A stretch of DNA of 64,000 nucleotides from Buddleja alternifolia (Eukaryota; Streptophyta; Magnoliopsida; Lamiales; Scrophulariaceae): contig CM033408.1 of the NCBI GenBank assembly GCA_019426215.1, positions 7,195,077 through 7,259,076 of the forward strand, written 5' to 3'. Position 1 is the first letter of the stretch, and each line of letters opens with the position of its first letter. The position numbers and the translations under genes are program-made. This document shows positions 31,550 through 43,743 of the stretch, in pieces. Under the pieces are notes generated by a model, which saw only the letters and a program-made list of their open reading frames with translations, ran no database searches and was not told where the DNA came from.

Positions 31550-34500
31550 ATGTCTCAATCCGAAGACTCCTCCGCCACCGAAACCCAAGTTCATGAATCT
31601 ACCCCAAAACCACCCCCCATATACCCTGCTTTAGCTGTCGGAAACGTTCACTCTTCTTTTGGTTTTAAGTTAACGGAAAACGATTCAAATTGCAAATTAT
31701 GGCGCGGTATGTTTATGGATCTCTGCCGTAGCTACTTCGTTTTTGATCACATAACTGGTCAATCCAAACCTATTTCTGAAACTGATGAAACTTGATTTTC
31801 CCTCGACTCCACTATCAAAAGGTGGTTTAATTCTTCTGTTGATATCAAATTACTAAAAAATCTTGATCTTGAATTTGCTACCTCCCATGATCTTTGGTTT
31901 GCTATTGAGTCTAATTTTTGCAATAATAAAACATCCCGCTCCATGCAACTTAATGAACGATTTCACAATCTTCATAAAGGAACACTTTCTATCTCTCAAT
32001 ACTGTCAGAAGATGAAATTTTTGGCTGACAATCTCGCCGATCTTGATACTCCAATAAGTGATCAATCATTAATTCTTCAAATTTTACAAGGTCTCCCCGA
32101 GTCGTACCTACCTCTCGTTACTGTAATTACTGCCAAACCACCCCTTCCCTCTTTTTCTGAAGTTCGTAATTTGCTTCTCATTCACGAATCCCGAGAAACT
32201 CATTTTACTTCTCTTTCCCAACCTTCCGATTCCACTCATGCTCTTTTTTCCCAAAATCCCTCTCCTAACAATAACCGAAATAATTATCGAAACTTTGGTA
32301 ACAATAGCGGAAGAGGTGGTGGTCTGAATTCTAACCGAGGTGGTCGTTTGGGATACCACAATATGGGTTCTCGCTACCGCCCACCATATCCAACCGGCCA
32401 AACTACAAGTTACTCTTACCAGCTTGTGCAACATACTCCACATGGGCCTCAACTGCTCGACCCAATTCATGCAGCCTTCAATCCCTCCAGCCGCCCAATA
32501 GCACCCCTCTCAACAAATTCAGCAAATTGGGCCTCATCAATGCCGCCCATTAATTCTGCCTGGTTCAGCCCGTCCACATCTGGGCCACAATCTGCCGCCA
32601 GCCCATTTTTGCCTACACCCTTCCTTAGCCCAGCGACCAGCGCTCCAGGTCTCTTGGGTCGCGCACCCCATGGGCCTCCCCACCACAATATTCACCCACA
32701 GCACCACCAGGCCCACCGGGGGAGACCACAAGAGGGTTCTCGCTACCCGCCCACCATATCCAACCGGCCAAACGACAATGACTCTTGACCAGCTTGGGCA
32801 ACCATACTCCACAGTGGGCCGCACGGCTCGCCCCAATGCATGCAGGCCTTCACTCCCTCCAGCCGCCCAATACACCCCGCGCAACAACTTGCAGCAAATT
32901 GGGCCTCATCATGCCGCCCAGTAATTCTGCCTGGTCAGCCCGGCCACCTCTCTGGCCACATCGCCGCCAGCCCATTTTTGCCTACACCCGTCCTGAGCCC
33001 AGCGACCAGCGCTCCAGGGCTCTTGGTCGCGCACAGAAAAACCCACCTGGGCCTCCACCCACTTTCGGCCCACCACCACCATCAGGCCCTACACCTCAAC
33101 TCCAGTAGCAGCTTCCCCTAGTCACCACCTCCCGCCCACAGCCACCTTCACGGCCATTGGATTTATCGGATTTATCACATGACCCTCCAACCAACCCATG
33201 ACATGTTTTGGATACAGTGCGAGTTCTCACATGTCATCTCATCAAGGTAATTTTTTTAATATTGCACCTTGTAATAATTTAAATTCAATAATTGTTGGTA
33301 ATGGTGCTGCACTCCCGGTTACTTCTATTGGTCATCCGTATCTTTCAACTCCTTCTCGTTCTCTTTCTCTAAATAATATCCTTATTTCTCTGTCGTTAAT
33401 TAAAAATCTTATTTTTGTTCGTAAATTCACACGCGATAATCAATGCTCAATCGAGTTTGACCCTTTTGGTTTTTCTGTTAGAACTGGTTCGTTACTTCTT
33501 CGGCGCGACAGCGATGGCGATCTCTACCCATTCAATCCATCTTCCACAGCTCTTCTTGCTTCTATTGCTCCTTCATCTTCCACCTAGCATCGTTGCCTCG
33601 GTCATCTCGGAGTTGTTGTTTTTAATTTTCTTTCTAGTCGTCATTTCAACTCTTGTAATAAGGATTATTCTCGTTCTCTTTGTCATGCTTGTCAGTTAGG
33701 CAAGCACAAACGTTTACCATTTTTTAGTTCTAATTCTTCTAGCACAACCTTATTTGATATTATTCATTCTGATATTTGGATATCTCCTGTTCCGAGTTTA
33801 AGTGGTTTTCGTTATTATTTAATTTTCTTAGATGATTTTTCCCATTCTTTATGGATTTTTCCTTTACGTCATAAATCAGATACTTTTAAAATTTTTGTTG
33901 ATTTTTTTAATTATGTTCAAACTCAATTTAAATTCAAAATAAAAAAATTTCAGTGTGACCATGGTGGCGAATTTGACAATCTTTCTTTTAAATCTTTTTT
34001 CGCTACCCATGGTGTACAATTTCATTTTTCTTGCCCTCACACATCTCAACAAAATGGTAAAGCCGAACAAACCATCCAAACCATAAATAATGTTGTGCAT
34101 TCTCTTCTTTTTCAAGCCTCTCTTCGTCCTTCGTTTTGGGCTGAGGTCATTCACATGGCTGCTCATATCCTTAATATTCTTCCCATATCTACTCTCTCCT
34201 TTCGCACACCTTTTGAAGTTCTATGTCATGTTTCTCCTTCTTAGGATCATCTCCGTGCTTTCGGTTATCTGTGTTATCCAAATCTCTCTGCCACATCTCG
34301 TCATAAATTATCCCCTCCCTCTTCTACCTGTATTTTCTTAGGCTTCCCGTCTGATCACCGAGGTTATCGTTGTCTTGATCTCGTCACGAACAAAATCATT
34401 ATTTCTCGCCATGTAATCTTCAATGAATCCGTTTTCCCCTTCTCCTCCCAATCTTCCTCTCTCAATTCTAACTCTTATCAATTTCTTAATCATCCTTTCG

Positions 34501-36234
34501 ATAAGGACGAGCCTCCTCTGCTCTGCCACCTTGCAACCGCGCCTCCGCCCCGGCTTTCTCCCGGTCTGCCGCCTGGTTTTGCACCCTGTCTTGCTTCGCC
34601 TGCTCAGTTGGCCTCTCCCCTTCTTCCCCCCTCCCCTTCGGTGTCTTCCCCCCACCACCACTCTTCCCCCCTCTCTACCCATCCTATGGTCACTCGATCC
34701 AAAGCCGGGGTTACTAAACCTCGCCACCTTCTCAATGTCTCTACTTCTTCACTTCCTCTTTCTCCTCTTCCCCGGTCTTATACCCAAGCTCTTCGCGATC
34801 CCAACTGGACTTCTACTATGCAAGATGAACTTCATGCTCTTCACTCCAATCACACCTAGGATCTTGTTCCTTGCCCTCCTAATGTCAACCTTGTCGAGTC
34901 CAAATGGATTTTTTGCCAGAAATTTCGTTACGATGGGTCTCTTGAATGCTATAAAGCTCGTCTCGTTGCTCAAGGCTTCACTCAACAGCCTGACATTGAT
35001 TATGAGGATACTTTTAGTCCCGTCGTCAAACCCGCTACCATTCGCACTGTACTTAGTCTTGCTCTCTCCCACTCTTGGCCTCTTCATCAGCTCGACGTCA
35101 AGAATGCTTTCCTTAATGGTCATCTGACTGATACTATCTATATGAAGCAACCCCCTGGTTTTTCTGATTCTCGATTTCCTGATCACGTTTGTCTTCTTAA
35201 GAAAGCATTGTATGGCCTCAAACAAGCTCCTCGTGCTTGGCATCATCGCTTTGCTTCTTATCTTTCTTCTCTTGGTTTTATCAGTAGTCGGGCTGATGCC
35301 TCTCTATTTATCTTTCGTCGTCACTCCTCCACTGCCTATCTTCTTCTTTATGTTGATGATATTGTCCTCACTGCCTCTTCTTCCTCTCTTCTTACACATC
35401 TCACTTCTCTTCTTTCTCGAGAATTTGCTATGACTGATCTAGGTCCTCTTCATTACTTTCTAGGAATTTCTGTTACTCACACTCCCTCTGGTCTTTTTCT
35501 CTCTCAAGCCACATTTGCTCGTGAAATTCTCGACCGAGCTCACATGTCCTCGTGTAACCCCGTTTCCACTCCTGCTGATGCTCACGTCAAACTCTCCTCT
35601 TCCTTTAGTCCCCCTTTTTCCGATCCTACCCTCTATCGTAGTCTAGCTGGTGCTCTCCAATATCTCACTTTCACTCGTCCGAACATCTCTTTCACCGTTC
35701 AGCAGCTCTGTCTCTTTATGCATTATCCTCGTGACCATCATATGATAGCTCTTAAACGTGTTCTCAGATATCTTTGTGGCACGCTTGCATACGGTCTTAC
35801 TCTTACTCCATCCTCTACCTCACAGCTCGTCTCTTACTCTGATGCGGACTGGGCTGGGTGCCCCGACACTCGTCGTTCCACCTCTGGGTATTGTGTCTTC
35901 CTTGGTGATAACCTTATTTCCTGGTCTTCCAAATGTCAACACGTTGTCTCTCGCTCTAGTGCCGAAGCCGAGTACCGTGGTGTAGCCAATGCTGTTGCTG
36001 AAACTTCTTGGCTTCGTAATCTTCTTCTTGAGCTTCATTGTCTCTTTCCAAGGCCTCTCTTGTCTATTGTGATAATATTAGTTCTGTCTATCTCTCTTCC
36101 AACCCTGTGCAGCACCAACGTACTAAACATGTTGAATTAGATTTACACTTTGTGCGTGAAAAAGTTACCTTAGGTGAGGTTCGTGTGCTTCACGTTCCCT
36201 CATCCCATCAGTATGCAGACATTTTCACCTAAGG
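31550..36234 (+). pseudogene. Copia gag-pol (31-kb element), broken
   Basis: ATG at 31550 starts MSQSEDSSATE. Gag (UBN2-type) has a TGA in place of a Trp codon at 31793 and continues 31943-32788 with SISQYCQKMKFLADNLADLD, then a Pro/Gly-rich tail duplicated in tandem. Integrase fragments at 33690-34440 show CHACQLGK, IHSDIW, CDHGGEF and the QQNGKAEQ block, so the DDE residues are visible. RT and RNase H (34860-36140) include [34 protein letters not shown] (intact YVDD), [19 protein letters not shown] and [10 protein letters not shown] frameshift near 36050 moves the tail ([15 protein letters not shown]) to another frame, ending at a TAA at about 36232. At least five breaks. Confidence 0.9.
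32364..33060 (+). repeat. Tandem duplication (about 370-bp unit) in the Copia gag tail
   Basis: Unit 1 (32364-32733) and unit 2 (32734 to about 33060) share long matches, for example CCACCATATCCAACCGGCCA, AGCAAATTGGGCCTCATCA and AGCCCATTTTTGCCTACACC. They differ mostly by single-base insertions and deletions and a few substitutions. Confidence 0.85.
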
Positions 36235-36310
36235 TCTCCCATCTTCGTTGTTCGTTGATTTTCGATCCAGTCTCACAGTTCGAGCGCCTCCAGTTTCGAC
36301 TGCGGGGGAG

Positions 36311-36467
36311 TGTTAAGAGTTCTTATTATTATTGTATTGTTATTAGTTTCCTTATTAGTTTAGGTTTACCTTTATTGCTAGTTACCTTTTATATTATGTC
36401 TCTCTAGTAAACTTCTATATATATCTTTGATTATTAATACAAACCTCAAGGGGAATTTACTTTAACA
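36311..36467 (+). repeat. 3' LTR of the 31-kb Copia
   Basis: 157 bp, preceded by TGCGGGGGAG and followed by the target duplication GGCTA. Confidence 0.95.
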
Positions 36468-36472
36468 GGCTA

Positions 36473-36612
36473 TCCATTATTTATGTGATCATTATCCCGT
36501 AGATAGTATAGTGGATTTTGATATTAATTCATATTACCATGAACCTAATATTCTCCATATTCAAGATATCAACCATGCTAGTGAAATTGAAGATTCAGAA
36601 TCCGAATAGTAT
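36473..36612 (+). pseudogene. Short unrecognised coding tail before an old Gypsy LTR
   Basis: Forty-odd codons are open in one frame (containing YLCDHYPVDSIVDFDIN and ending SEIEDSESE) and stop at 36606-36608. The acidic C-terminus next to an LTR start suggests the end of a Gypsy polyprotein, but no domain is recognisable. It joins the sequence left of the Copia through the GGCTA target site. Function not assigned. Confidence 0.3.
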
Positions 36613-37381
36613 TGTTGTGCCGAAAATTATACGATTGTGTCGGTAATAATTCCTAATTAGATTTAGTGGAAGCCTTAAGAAATTAAGTTATCCTATTAAT
36701 GTACAGTTAATTGGATAGCTGGATATAAGGACTTACTGTTGGATGTTTTCAAATTTAGTTGGAGAGCATAAATCGGATTTCGATCGCGCGGTGTTTCTTA
36801 TTTTCGCAAGTTGTAGAATTTGAGGCAAGTGTAAACATTCTTTTATTTATATAAAATTATATATGTAATATTTTTTGTGTGCGTGTGTGATTCTAGAGCT
36901 TGGGTCAAGCATGTTTATATGTATGTATGGATTTGTGGAAAAGTTAAATGATTTGCTTTTATTAAACTTGATTTTGAAAAGTGATAAATTAAATATGTGA
37001 TTATGTGTGTGATTCGAATGTGGTTTTTGAACATGGAATTGAGAAGTGAAAATGTTATATGAGCATGGTTTTGTAAACATGATTATTGTAGAAGTGGTTT
37101 CTAAAACCCACTGTGAGACCATTACATCATTGACTATTTCGGAATAGGAGATGGGCAGTCGAGGATTTGAGTGTTGGTTAGTGACCCAGTATAGAGGGGT
37201 TATGTTTATACCAGGATCTAAGACAGGGGGGTTAAACCTATCCCTGACCATGGTCGTCTTATGTGTTGGTTTTTACGTAGTGAATTATATGTGGAAATTT
37301 GATATTACTCTGAAATTGATTTATTCAAATTCTATTATTTTAAAATGAGTTTCTCTTGAAAATTATGTGTAACTTTATTTT
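36613..37381 (+). mobile_element. Old Gypsy-type LTR, left half
   Basis: Starts about TGTTGTGCCGAAAATT and continues after the Copia insertion at 42290. Blocks such as CAGTATAGAGGGGTTATG and CCTGACCATGGTCG, and the right-half end GGGTTCGGGGTGTGACA, resemble chromovirus-type Gypsy LTRs. No matching second LTR is in the window and no target duplication is clear, so it may be the 3' LTR of a truncated element. Confidence 0.45.
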
Positions 37382-37778
37382 TGTTGAAAAATAGTCACAA
37401 AGATGATATTTTATTTTTAGTCCAGAATTGGCAAGTCCACTTCAACTGCCTAACAAACAAGTTGTTAAAGGTGTGAGGAAGTGAGCTAATTTTAGCATGC
37501 ACTTGAAGCCAAGGAAGCAGCTACAAAAGCTTAGTTTTATCATGTATATTTATATATGTGATAGTTCATTTTGTCAAACTAAGTTTTCAGATTGTAATTT
37601 GTACTCAAAACTCTCCACATTAATAAAATAGAAGGTTGGGAACGCAGAGTGGATGTAGATCAATTTCATGATCAAACCACTATAAATCTTGTGTGTTCTT
37701 GTTTGTTTCTCTTGTGATCACATATACATTTAATCTTACGTTTAATCTAGAGTGAATTTACATCTCATATTCATAAGA
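37382..37778 (+). repeat. 5' LTR of the 37-kb Copia
   Basis: 397 bp starting TGTTGAAAAATAGTC. It ends CATAAGA where the 3' LTR has CATAACA, so the terminal dinucleotide is mutated here. Confidence 0.9.
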
Positions 37779-37807
37779 AACTGGTGCGGTGAACGTGGAT
37801 TGAGAAC

Positions 37808-40800
37808 ATGGGATCTACAAAGTATGAGGTGGAGCGATTCACAGGTTCAAATTATTTTGGCGTTTGGCGATTAAAAATTAGGGCTCTGCTGGTTCAACAA
37901 AGGTTGGCAGATGCTCTGAAAGGGGAAGAAGGATTGCCTAAAACCCTAGACGATCAAGAGAAGAAGACAATGCTAGAAAAAGGCACACAGTGCTATCATA
38001 TTAAGCCTTGGTGATAAGGTTTTGAGAAAAGTATCCAATGAGAAGACTGCAGCTGGAATCTGGTCGAAGTTGGAAGCCTTATACATGACAAAATCTCTGG
38101 TAAATAGGCTTTATTTGAAACAGGCTTTGTATTCATTTAAAATGCAAGAAGAGAAATTTGTGGATGAACAATTGGATTTATTCAATAAATTGATTCTTGA
38201 TTTAGAAAATATTGATGTGACAATTGAAGATGAAGATCAGGCCTTGTTATTACTGAGTTCTTTGCCTAAAAGTTACTCTAACTTCAAAGAAACTCTACTG
38301 TATGGAAGAGAGTCACTATCTCTGGATGAAGTACAGGCTGCAATACATTTAAAGGAGTTAAATAGTAAGAATGATGAAAAATCTAATTCACAGGCAGAAG
38401 GTTTGAATGTTAGAGGTAGACCTGAGAAAAGGGATTTCAAGAAACCACAAAAGTCTAGATCAAAGTCAAAAACCAAAAGGTTGTGTTATCATTGTCACAA
38501 GGAGGGCCACATAAGGGGATTTTGCCCTGATAGACAAAAGGGAAAACCTGAAAAACAGAAGGGATTCAATGAGAGAAATCAATAACAAGTTGATCTTGCA
38601 GTTGCAAATGAAGGATATGAGTCTGTTGATGCTTTGATGGCTTCAAGTATGAATTCTGAAAGAGAGTGGATCCTGGATTCTGGATGTACCTTTCATATGA
38701 CACCTAACAAAGCATGGTTTGAAGATTTTAAGCCTTTGGATGGAGGAACTGTTCTTCTTGGCAATAATAAGGCTTGTAAAGTACATGGTACAGGATCTAT
38801 AAGGATTAAGATGCATGATGATATGGAGAAAGTACTCACTAATGTGAGATATGTTCCTGAATTGAAAAGGAACCTGATATCATTAGGAATGCTGGATGAA
38901 CTTGGATATGCAGTCAAAGTAGAATCTGGAATACTTAAGGTTCTGAAGGGTTCTCTTGTTACGATGAAAGGTTTGAGGAAGAATGGCATCTACTCATTAT
39001 AAGGAAGCGCAATCATTGGTTCTGTCTCAAATGTGACTAAATCAAAGAATGACAAGACTATGATCTGGCATAAAAGGCTTGGACATGTTAATGAGAGAGG
39101 GCTAATTAAATTATCAAAACAAGGGCGATTGACTGGAGAAAGGATCAAGGAGCTTGAGTTTTGTGAAACCTGTATATATGGGAAAGCTTGTAAAGTGAAG
39201 TTTGGCACAGGAACAAAGCTTACAAAAGGAACCCTGGACTATATACATTCAGACTTGTGGGGACCCTCTAGGACTCAATCTCATTTTGGGGCCAGGTATT
39301 TTATGACATTAGTTGATGATTTTTCAAGAAAAATTTGGTTGTTTATCTTAAAACATAAACATGAAGCTTTTGAAAAATGCAAACAATGGAAGATTTTGAT
39401 TGAAAACCAAACTGGTAAGAAGGTTAAAAGATTAAGGACTAATAATGGTCTTGAGTATTGCTCTAATGAATTTGAAAGTTTCTGTAAGCAAGAAGGCATA
39501 GCTAGACATAAAACAGTTGCTGAAAATCCACAACAAAATGGACTTGCTGAAAGATTCAATAGAACTTTACTTGAAAGGACCAGATGTATGCTACTAAGTG
39601 CAAAGTTACCTAAGGTGTTTTGGGCTGAAACTGTGAACACTGCTGCTTATCTTATTAATAGGTGTCCTTCTACTTCTCTAAACTTTAAAACTCCAGAAGA
39701 AGTATGGACAGGGTACCCACCTGACTATAGTAGACTTAGAGTGTTTGGATGTCTAGCTTATGCACATATCAAAAGGGATAAGCTAGAACTAAGAGTACTA
39801 AAGTGTATATTCTTTGGTTATCCAGAAGGTGTAAAGGGCTATAAATTGTGGTGTCTGGAACCTGGGATGAAGAAGTGTTTAATCAGTAGGGATGTAATCT
39901 TTAATGAGAAGTTAGTGGGAAATCTGGTAAGTAATGGTGAAGAATCAAGTCCTGACTTAAACAAGCAAAATTCTGAAAAAGAGAGCAATGTCCAGGTTGA
40001 GGTGGAGACCTCTCATAAGGGTAAAAGTGGATCAGTTCATGAAGATGTCTCATCAAGTGATGGAGATAGTAGTGATGGTGATCATGATCCAGAAGAGTTA
40101 AGAAACTATCAATGGACAAAAGATAGAGAAAGAAGGACAACAAGAGCACTTAACAGGTTTGGATATGCTGATATAATGGCTTATGCTTTGAATGCAGCTG
40201 AATATCTAACTTCAGATAAACCTAAGTTATACAAGGAAGTAGTGGCTAGTAATGAAAGAGATCAGTGGTTGTTAGCTATGGAAGAGGAAATGCAATCTTT
40301 ATATAAGAACAAGACTTGAAAATTGGTTGAGAGACCTAAAGGTCAGAAGATTGTAAGCTGCAAATGGGTGTTTAAAAGGAAGAATAAAGCTACTGGTATG
40401 AATAAAATAAGGTACAAAGCCAGGCTGGTGGCTAGGGGATTCACTCAAAGAAAAGGTATTGATTACAATCAAATCTTCTCACCTGTAGTCAAGCACAGAT
40501 CCATTAGACTTATCCTTGGTTTAGTAGCACACTGTGACATGGATCTTGAACAATTAGATGTTAAGACTGCTTTCTTATATGGAGAATTGGAGGAAAAAAA
40601 TTTCATGAATCAGCCAGAAGGGTTTGAAGTGAAAAGGAAAGAGTTCACAGGTGTGCTTGTTACAAAGATCACTATATGGTTTAAAGCAATCTCCTAGACA
40701 ATGGAATAAGAGGTTTGATAAATTCATGCTTAAACATGGATTCTCCAGAAGCAATTATGATGCATATGTTTATCACAAAGTTTATTTGAAAAATCATATG

Positions 40801-41796
40801 ATTTATCTTCTACTATATGTGGATGATATTCTTATAGCTTGTAAAGATAGACATGAGATTGATAAACTGAAGAGTGCTTTAAATGAGGAGTTTGACATGA
40901 AAGATCTTGGACCAGCTCAGAAGATTTTGGGAATGGAAATCAGAAGAGATAGGAAGTGTTCTCAGCTATATCTAACACAGAAGGACTACTTGACAAAAGT
41001 ACTAGAAAAGTTTGGCATGTCACAGTCAAAATCTGTTCTTACCCCACTGGCAGCTCATTTCAAGCTAAGTAAAGGAGCAGAAATGAGTTTTGAAGATGAA
41101 GAGTTCATGAGGAAGATCCCATATGCTAACATTGTTGGATCACTCATGTACTCTATGGTGTGCACTAGGCTTGATTTGGCCTATTCAATCAGTATAGTAA
41201 GCAGATTTATGGCTGAACCAAATAAGGAGCATTGGTTTGCTCTAAAGTGGATCCTGAAATATGTTAGAGGTACTGTTAACAAAGGATTGGTATTTGGATT
41301 GAGAAAGGATAAGTATGCAGGAAGAAACAGTGTAGAATGATTTGTGGACTCAGATTATGCAGGTTGCATTGATACTAGGAGATCACTCATTGGGGTTGTG
41401 TTCACTATGTTTGGAACTGCAATTAGTTGGAAAGCTAATCTACAAAAGGTTACAGCTTTGTCATCTACAGAGGCAGAATACATGGCTTTGACAGAAGCAG
41501 TAAAAGAAGCTTTATGGCTTCATGGTTTTATACAAGAGCTTGGAATTGATCAAAAACAAATTGAAGTGTTTTGTGATTACCAAGGAGCTGTGCAGTTGTC
41601 AAAGCATAATATGTATCATGAAAGGACTAAACATATTGATATAAAACTTCATTTTATAAGGGATATAGTTGCAGCAGGTTCAGTGATTATTAGGAAGGTA
41701 AAAACAGATGATAATCCAGCTGAAATGATAACAAAACCTTTGTCAAGCAATAAATTTGAATATTGCTTGGAGTTAGTGAGTGTGAGGAATGTTTAG
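37808..41796 (+). pseudogene. Tork-like Copia gag-pol, broken by a few stops and frameshifts
   Basis: ATG at 37808 (MGSTKYEVERFTGSNYFG). Gag is frameshifted near 37980 by one extra base. It includes a knuckle CYHCHKEGHIRGFC (near 38485). In-frame stops lie at 38583, 39001, 40318 and 41338. The protease motif WILDSGCTFHMT is intact (38670). Integrase has WHKRLGHVNERG, CETCIYGKA, IHSDLWGP and PQQNGLAERFNR, but RTDNG is RTNNG (near 39437), so the second catalytic Asp is lost. RT: a frameshift near 40650, LYGLKQSPRQW, and LLYVDDILIA intact. RNase H: DSDYAGCIDTRRS, SSTEAEYMAL and HERTKHIDIKLHFIRD, ending 41796. Without these lesions it would be a typical polyprotein of about 1,300 residues. Confidence 0.92.
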
Positions 41797-41853
41797 TCTC
41801 CAGAATGGAGACTAGTTGTGCACCCAGGCATCTTTATGACTAGGTGGAGAAAT

Positions 41854-42284
41854 TGTTGAAAAATAGTCACAAAGATGATATTCTATTTTTAGTTAAAGTC
41901 CAGGCTTGGCAAGTTGAAGTCCAGAATTGGCAAGTCCACTTCAACTGCTTAACAAACAGGTTGTTAAAGGTGTGAGGAAGTGAGCTAATTTTAGCGTGCA
42001 CTTGAAGCCAAGGAAGTAGTTACAAAGTAGAAAAGCTTAGTTTTATTATGTATATTTATATATGTGATAGTTCATTTTGTCAAGCTAAGTTTTCAGATTG
42101 TAATTTGTACTCAAAACTCTCCACATTAATAAAATAGAAGGCTGGGAATGCAGAGTGGATGTAGATCAATTTCATGATCGAACCACTATAAATCTTGTGT
42201 GTTCTTGTTTGTTTCTCTTGTGATAACATATACATTTAATCTTACGTTCAATCTAGAGTGAATTTACATCTCATATTCATAACA
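41854..42284 (+). repeat. 3' LTR of the 37-kb Copia
   Basis: 431 bp. It is longer than the 5' LTR because of an extra AAGTCCAGGCTTGGCAAGTT-type segment next to the homologous AGTCCAGAATTGGCAAGTCC and a few bases near 42025. Confidence 0.92.
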
Positions 42285-42289
42285 ATTTT

Positions 42290-42769
42290 GTGCTCTAGAA
42301 AAAATTAAAATTATTTTGTTCTTTGCTTGATCCGATTAGTTGAGTGATGGAGTTGCTTACTGGATCGTTGGGCTCATTCTTTTATTAACATTCTTTCTCA
42401 AATATCCAGAGTGAGTAGAGAGGAGAATATTTGACGTCAATTGACCAAGTCTTGAGGAGCTTAACTTAGTAGTTTTTTTTCTTCTCACTTTTAGTTTAAT
42501 TCGAGTCTATTAGACTTATTAGTTTCAGATCTTTTGGATTTAGAGATTTAGTTATGAGAATCACACTTATTTGACTGTACGGGAGATTTTTATTATTCAT
42601 TAGAGAATTGAGTTAATTTCAGAAGTTGATAATGGAGTTGGTAATATCGTATTGCATATATTTTTCAGGTATATATACCATAGTTATTGTTAGGTAAGCC
42701 TTGCAAGCTTTTGGAATGCTCTCAAAAGCTTGCGGCGGTTGTCATGGTCCTAGGGTTCGGGGTGTGACA
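42290..42769 (+). mobile_element. Old Gypsy-type LTR, right half
   Basis: Continuation of 36613-37381 after the Copia insertion. Near the end GCTTGCGGCGGTTGTCATGG is followed by TTCGGGGTGTGACA at 42769, a typical chromovirus-like LTR end. Combined length without the Copia is about 1.25 kb. Confidence 0.5.
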
Positions 42770-43194
42770 ATATTATTTTTAAAAATAAAATTGAATATTA
42801 TATGATTATGGATGTCACAATACATAATTCATGAATTTTTAAATATAAATGATTAAATTTGAGTCGTGTGCAATTTTAGTCGCGAAACTTGGATCATGTG
42901 AGATATTGGCTAACATCATGGGACATAAATTGCACGATTAACCATGCAGTGACAAGCACGTGCTACTTCCATCCAAAAATTAACAAACATTAGTTGTGTA
43001 GCCAAAATTGCACATTTTTTGAAGATATAGAATGCAATGTGGTGAATTACATAATATTAGGACCAAAATTACACATTTCTAAGGTATGGGACTGAAAATG
43101 CAATTCTCCATATTTCTTTCATTTGGTAAGTTGGAGTGAGTATTTAATTGCATGTTTTTCCTCTAAAAGATCCAAATTTTGTAATCTGAGTGGA
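42770..43194. other. Unclassified intergenic repeat-like sequence
   Basis: AT-rich, non-coding. It contains ACTTCCATCCAAAAATTAAC and two similar AAAATT-CACATTT tracts, which resemble dispersed plant non-coding repeats, but I find no clear termini. No gene seen. Confidence 0.4.
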
Positions 43195-43743
43195 TCTATG
43201 TTCTCTTGTGGGGAGGTGCAGTGTCTTGGAAATCACCAAGCAAACTTGCACTGCTCGGTCCACCATGGAATCCGAGTTTATTTCCTTAGAGAAGGCCGGT
43301 ACTGAGGTTGAGTGGCTCAGAGACCTATTGGCAGATATCCCTTTGTGGGTGAGACCGCTTCTGCCCGTGTTTCTTCATTGCGATTGTCAAATTGCGATAG
43401 CTAAGGCAAGAAATAAGACCAACAATGGTAAAAGTGTGCATCTTCGATTGAGACAAATGTTATGAAGCAGCTATTGGGTCATGATGGGGTTATATCCCTA
43501 GATTTTGTGAGGTCAAAGGTGAATATAGCCAATCCTCTGAATAAGCCACTTAATAGAAAATTAGTGGCAAACACATCGAGGGATGGTCTTAATACCTATT
43601 GTGAGAGTTAACAATGATGGTAACCAGACCTATGTGATTGATGATCCATGGAGTAGGTTCATATGGGTAATAACAAGTCATTGATTAACTTGTGAGACTA
43701 TCCACTGTTGATGTGTCAATCCTTATGGTGTGGGATAGTGTAG
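43195..43743 (+). pseudogene. Older Copia: RNase H tail and start of 3' UTR, split by Sirevirus copy 3
   Basis: Copia RNase H C-terminus: GGAVSWKSPSK, then after a frameshift TARSTMESEFISLEKAGTEV, EWLRDLLADIP and VFLHCDCQIAIAKARN. The end is LNTYCES at 43611, where an otherwise open frame stops. The 3' UTR follows (TGTGGGATAGTGTAG) and continues at 59927 on the other side of copy 3. The 5' part of this element is not in the window. Confidence 0.8.

Larger units (their letters stand above)
31096..36467 (+). mobile_element. Copia element with 157-bp LTRs, 5372 bp, target duplication GGCTA
   Basis: Short-LTR Ty1/Copia retrotransposon. The LTRs at 31096-31252 and 36311-36467 both start TGTTAAGAGTTC and end TTTAACA. 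By eye they differ at 4 of 157 positions, all transitions. GGCTA at 31091-31095 and 36468-36472 is a perfect 5-bp target duplication. The primer site TGGTATCAGCCT begins at 31253, and the polypurine tract TGCGGGGGAG precedes the 3' LTR. The gene order protease, integrase, RT, RNase H is Copia. Stops and frameshifts inactivate this copy. Confidence 0.95.
37382..42284 (+). mobile_element. Tork/Tnt1-like Copia element, 4903 bp, target duplication ATTTT
   Basis: TG...CA LTRs at 37382-37778 and 41854-42284. ATTTT at 37377-37381 and 42285-42289 is a perfect 5-bp duplication. The LTRs differ by about 14 substitutions over 397 aligned bases, mostly transitions, and the 3' LTR carries about 34 extra bases. 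The polypurine tract TAGGTGGAGAAAT precedes the 3' LTR. After the 5' LTR comes AACTGGTGCGGTGAACG rather than the common TGGTATCAGAGC primer site. It has a single gag-pol frame, as in Tork-type elements, with several stops. Confidence 0.94.

Noticed and set aside
34423..35127. A long hydrophobic reading frame (234 codons) on the plus strand
   Set aside because: It is an out-of-phase reading of the Copia pol region. The RT text lies in another frame and the Leu/Pro-rich translation is a shadow.
36473..36612. A host gene fragment
   Set aside because: Too short and featureless. Its position beside an LTR start makes a retrotransposon tail at least as likely.
43739..43743. A 5-bp target duplication for Sirevirus copy 3
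   Set aside because: The left flank TGTAG and right flank AGTAT do not match. Only two or three bases could be shared.
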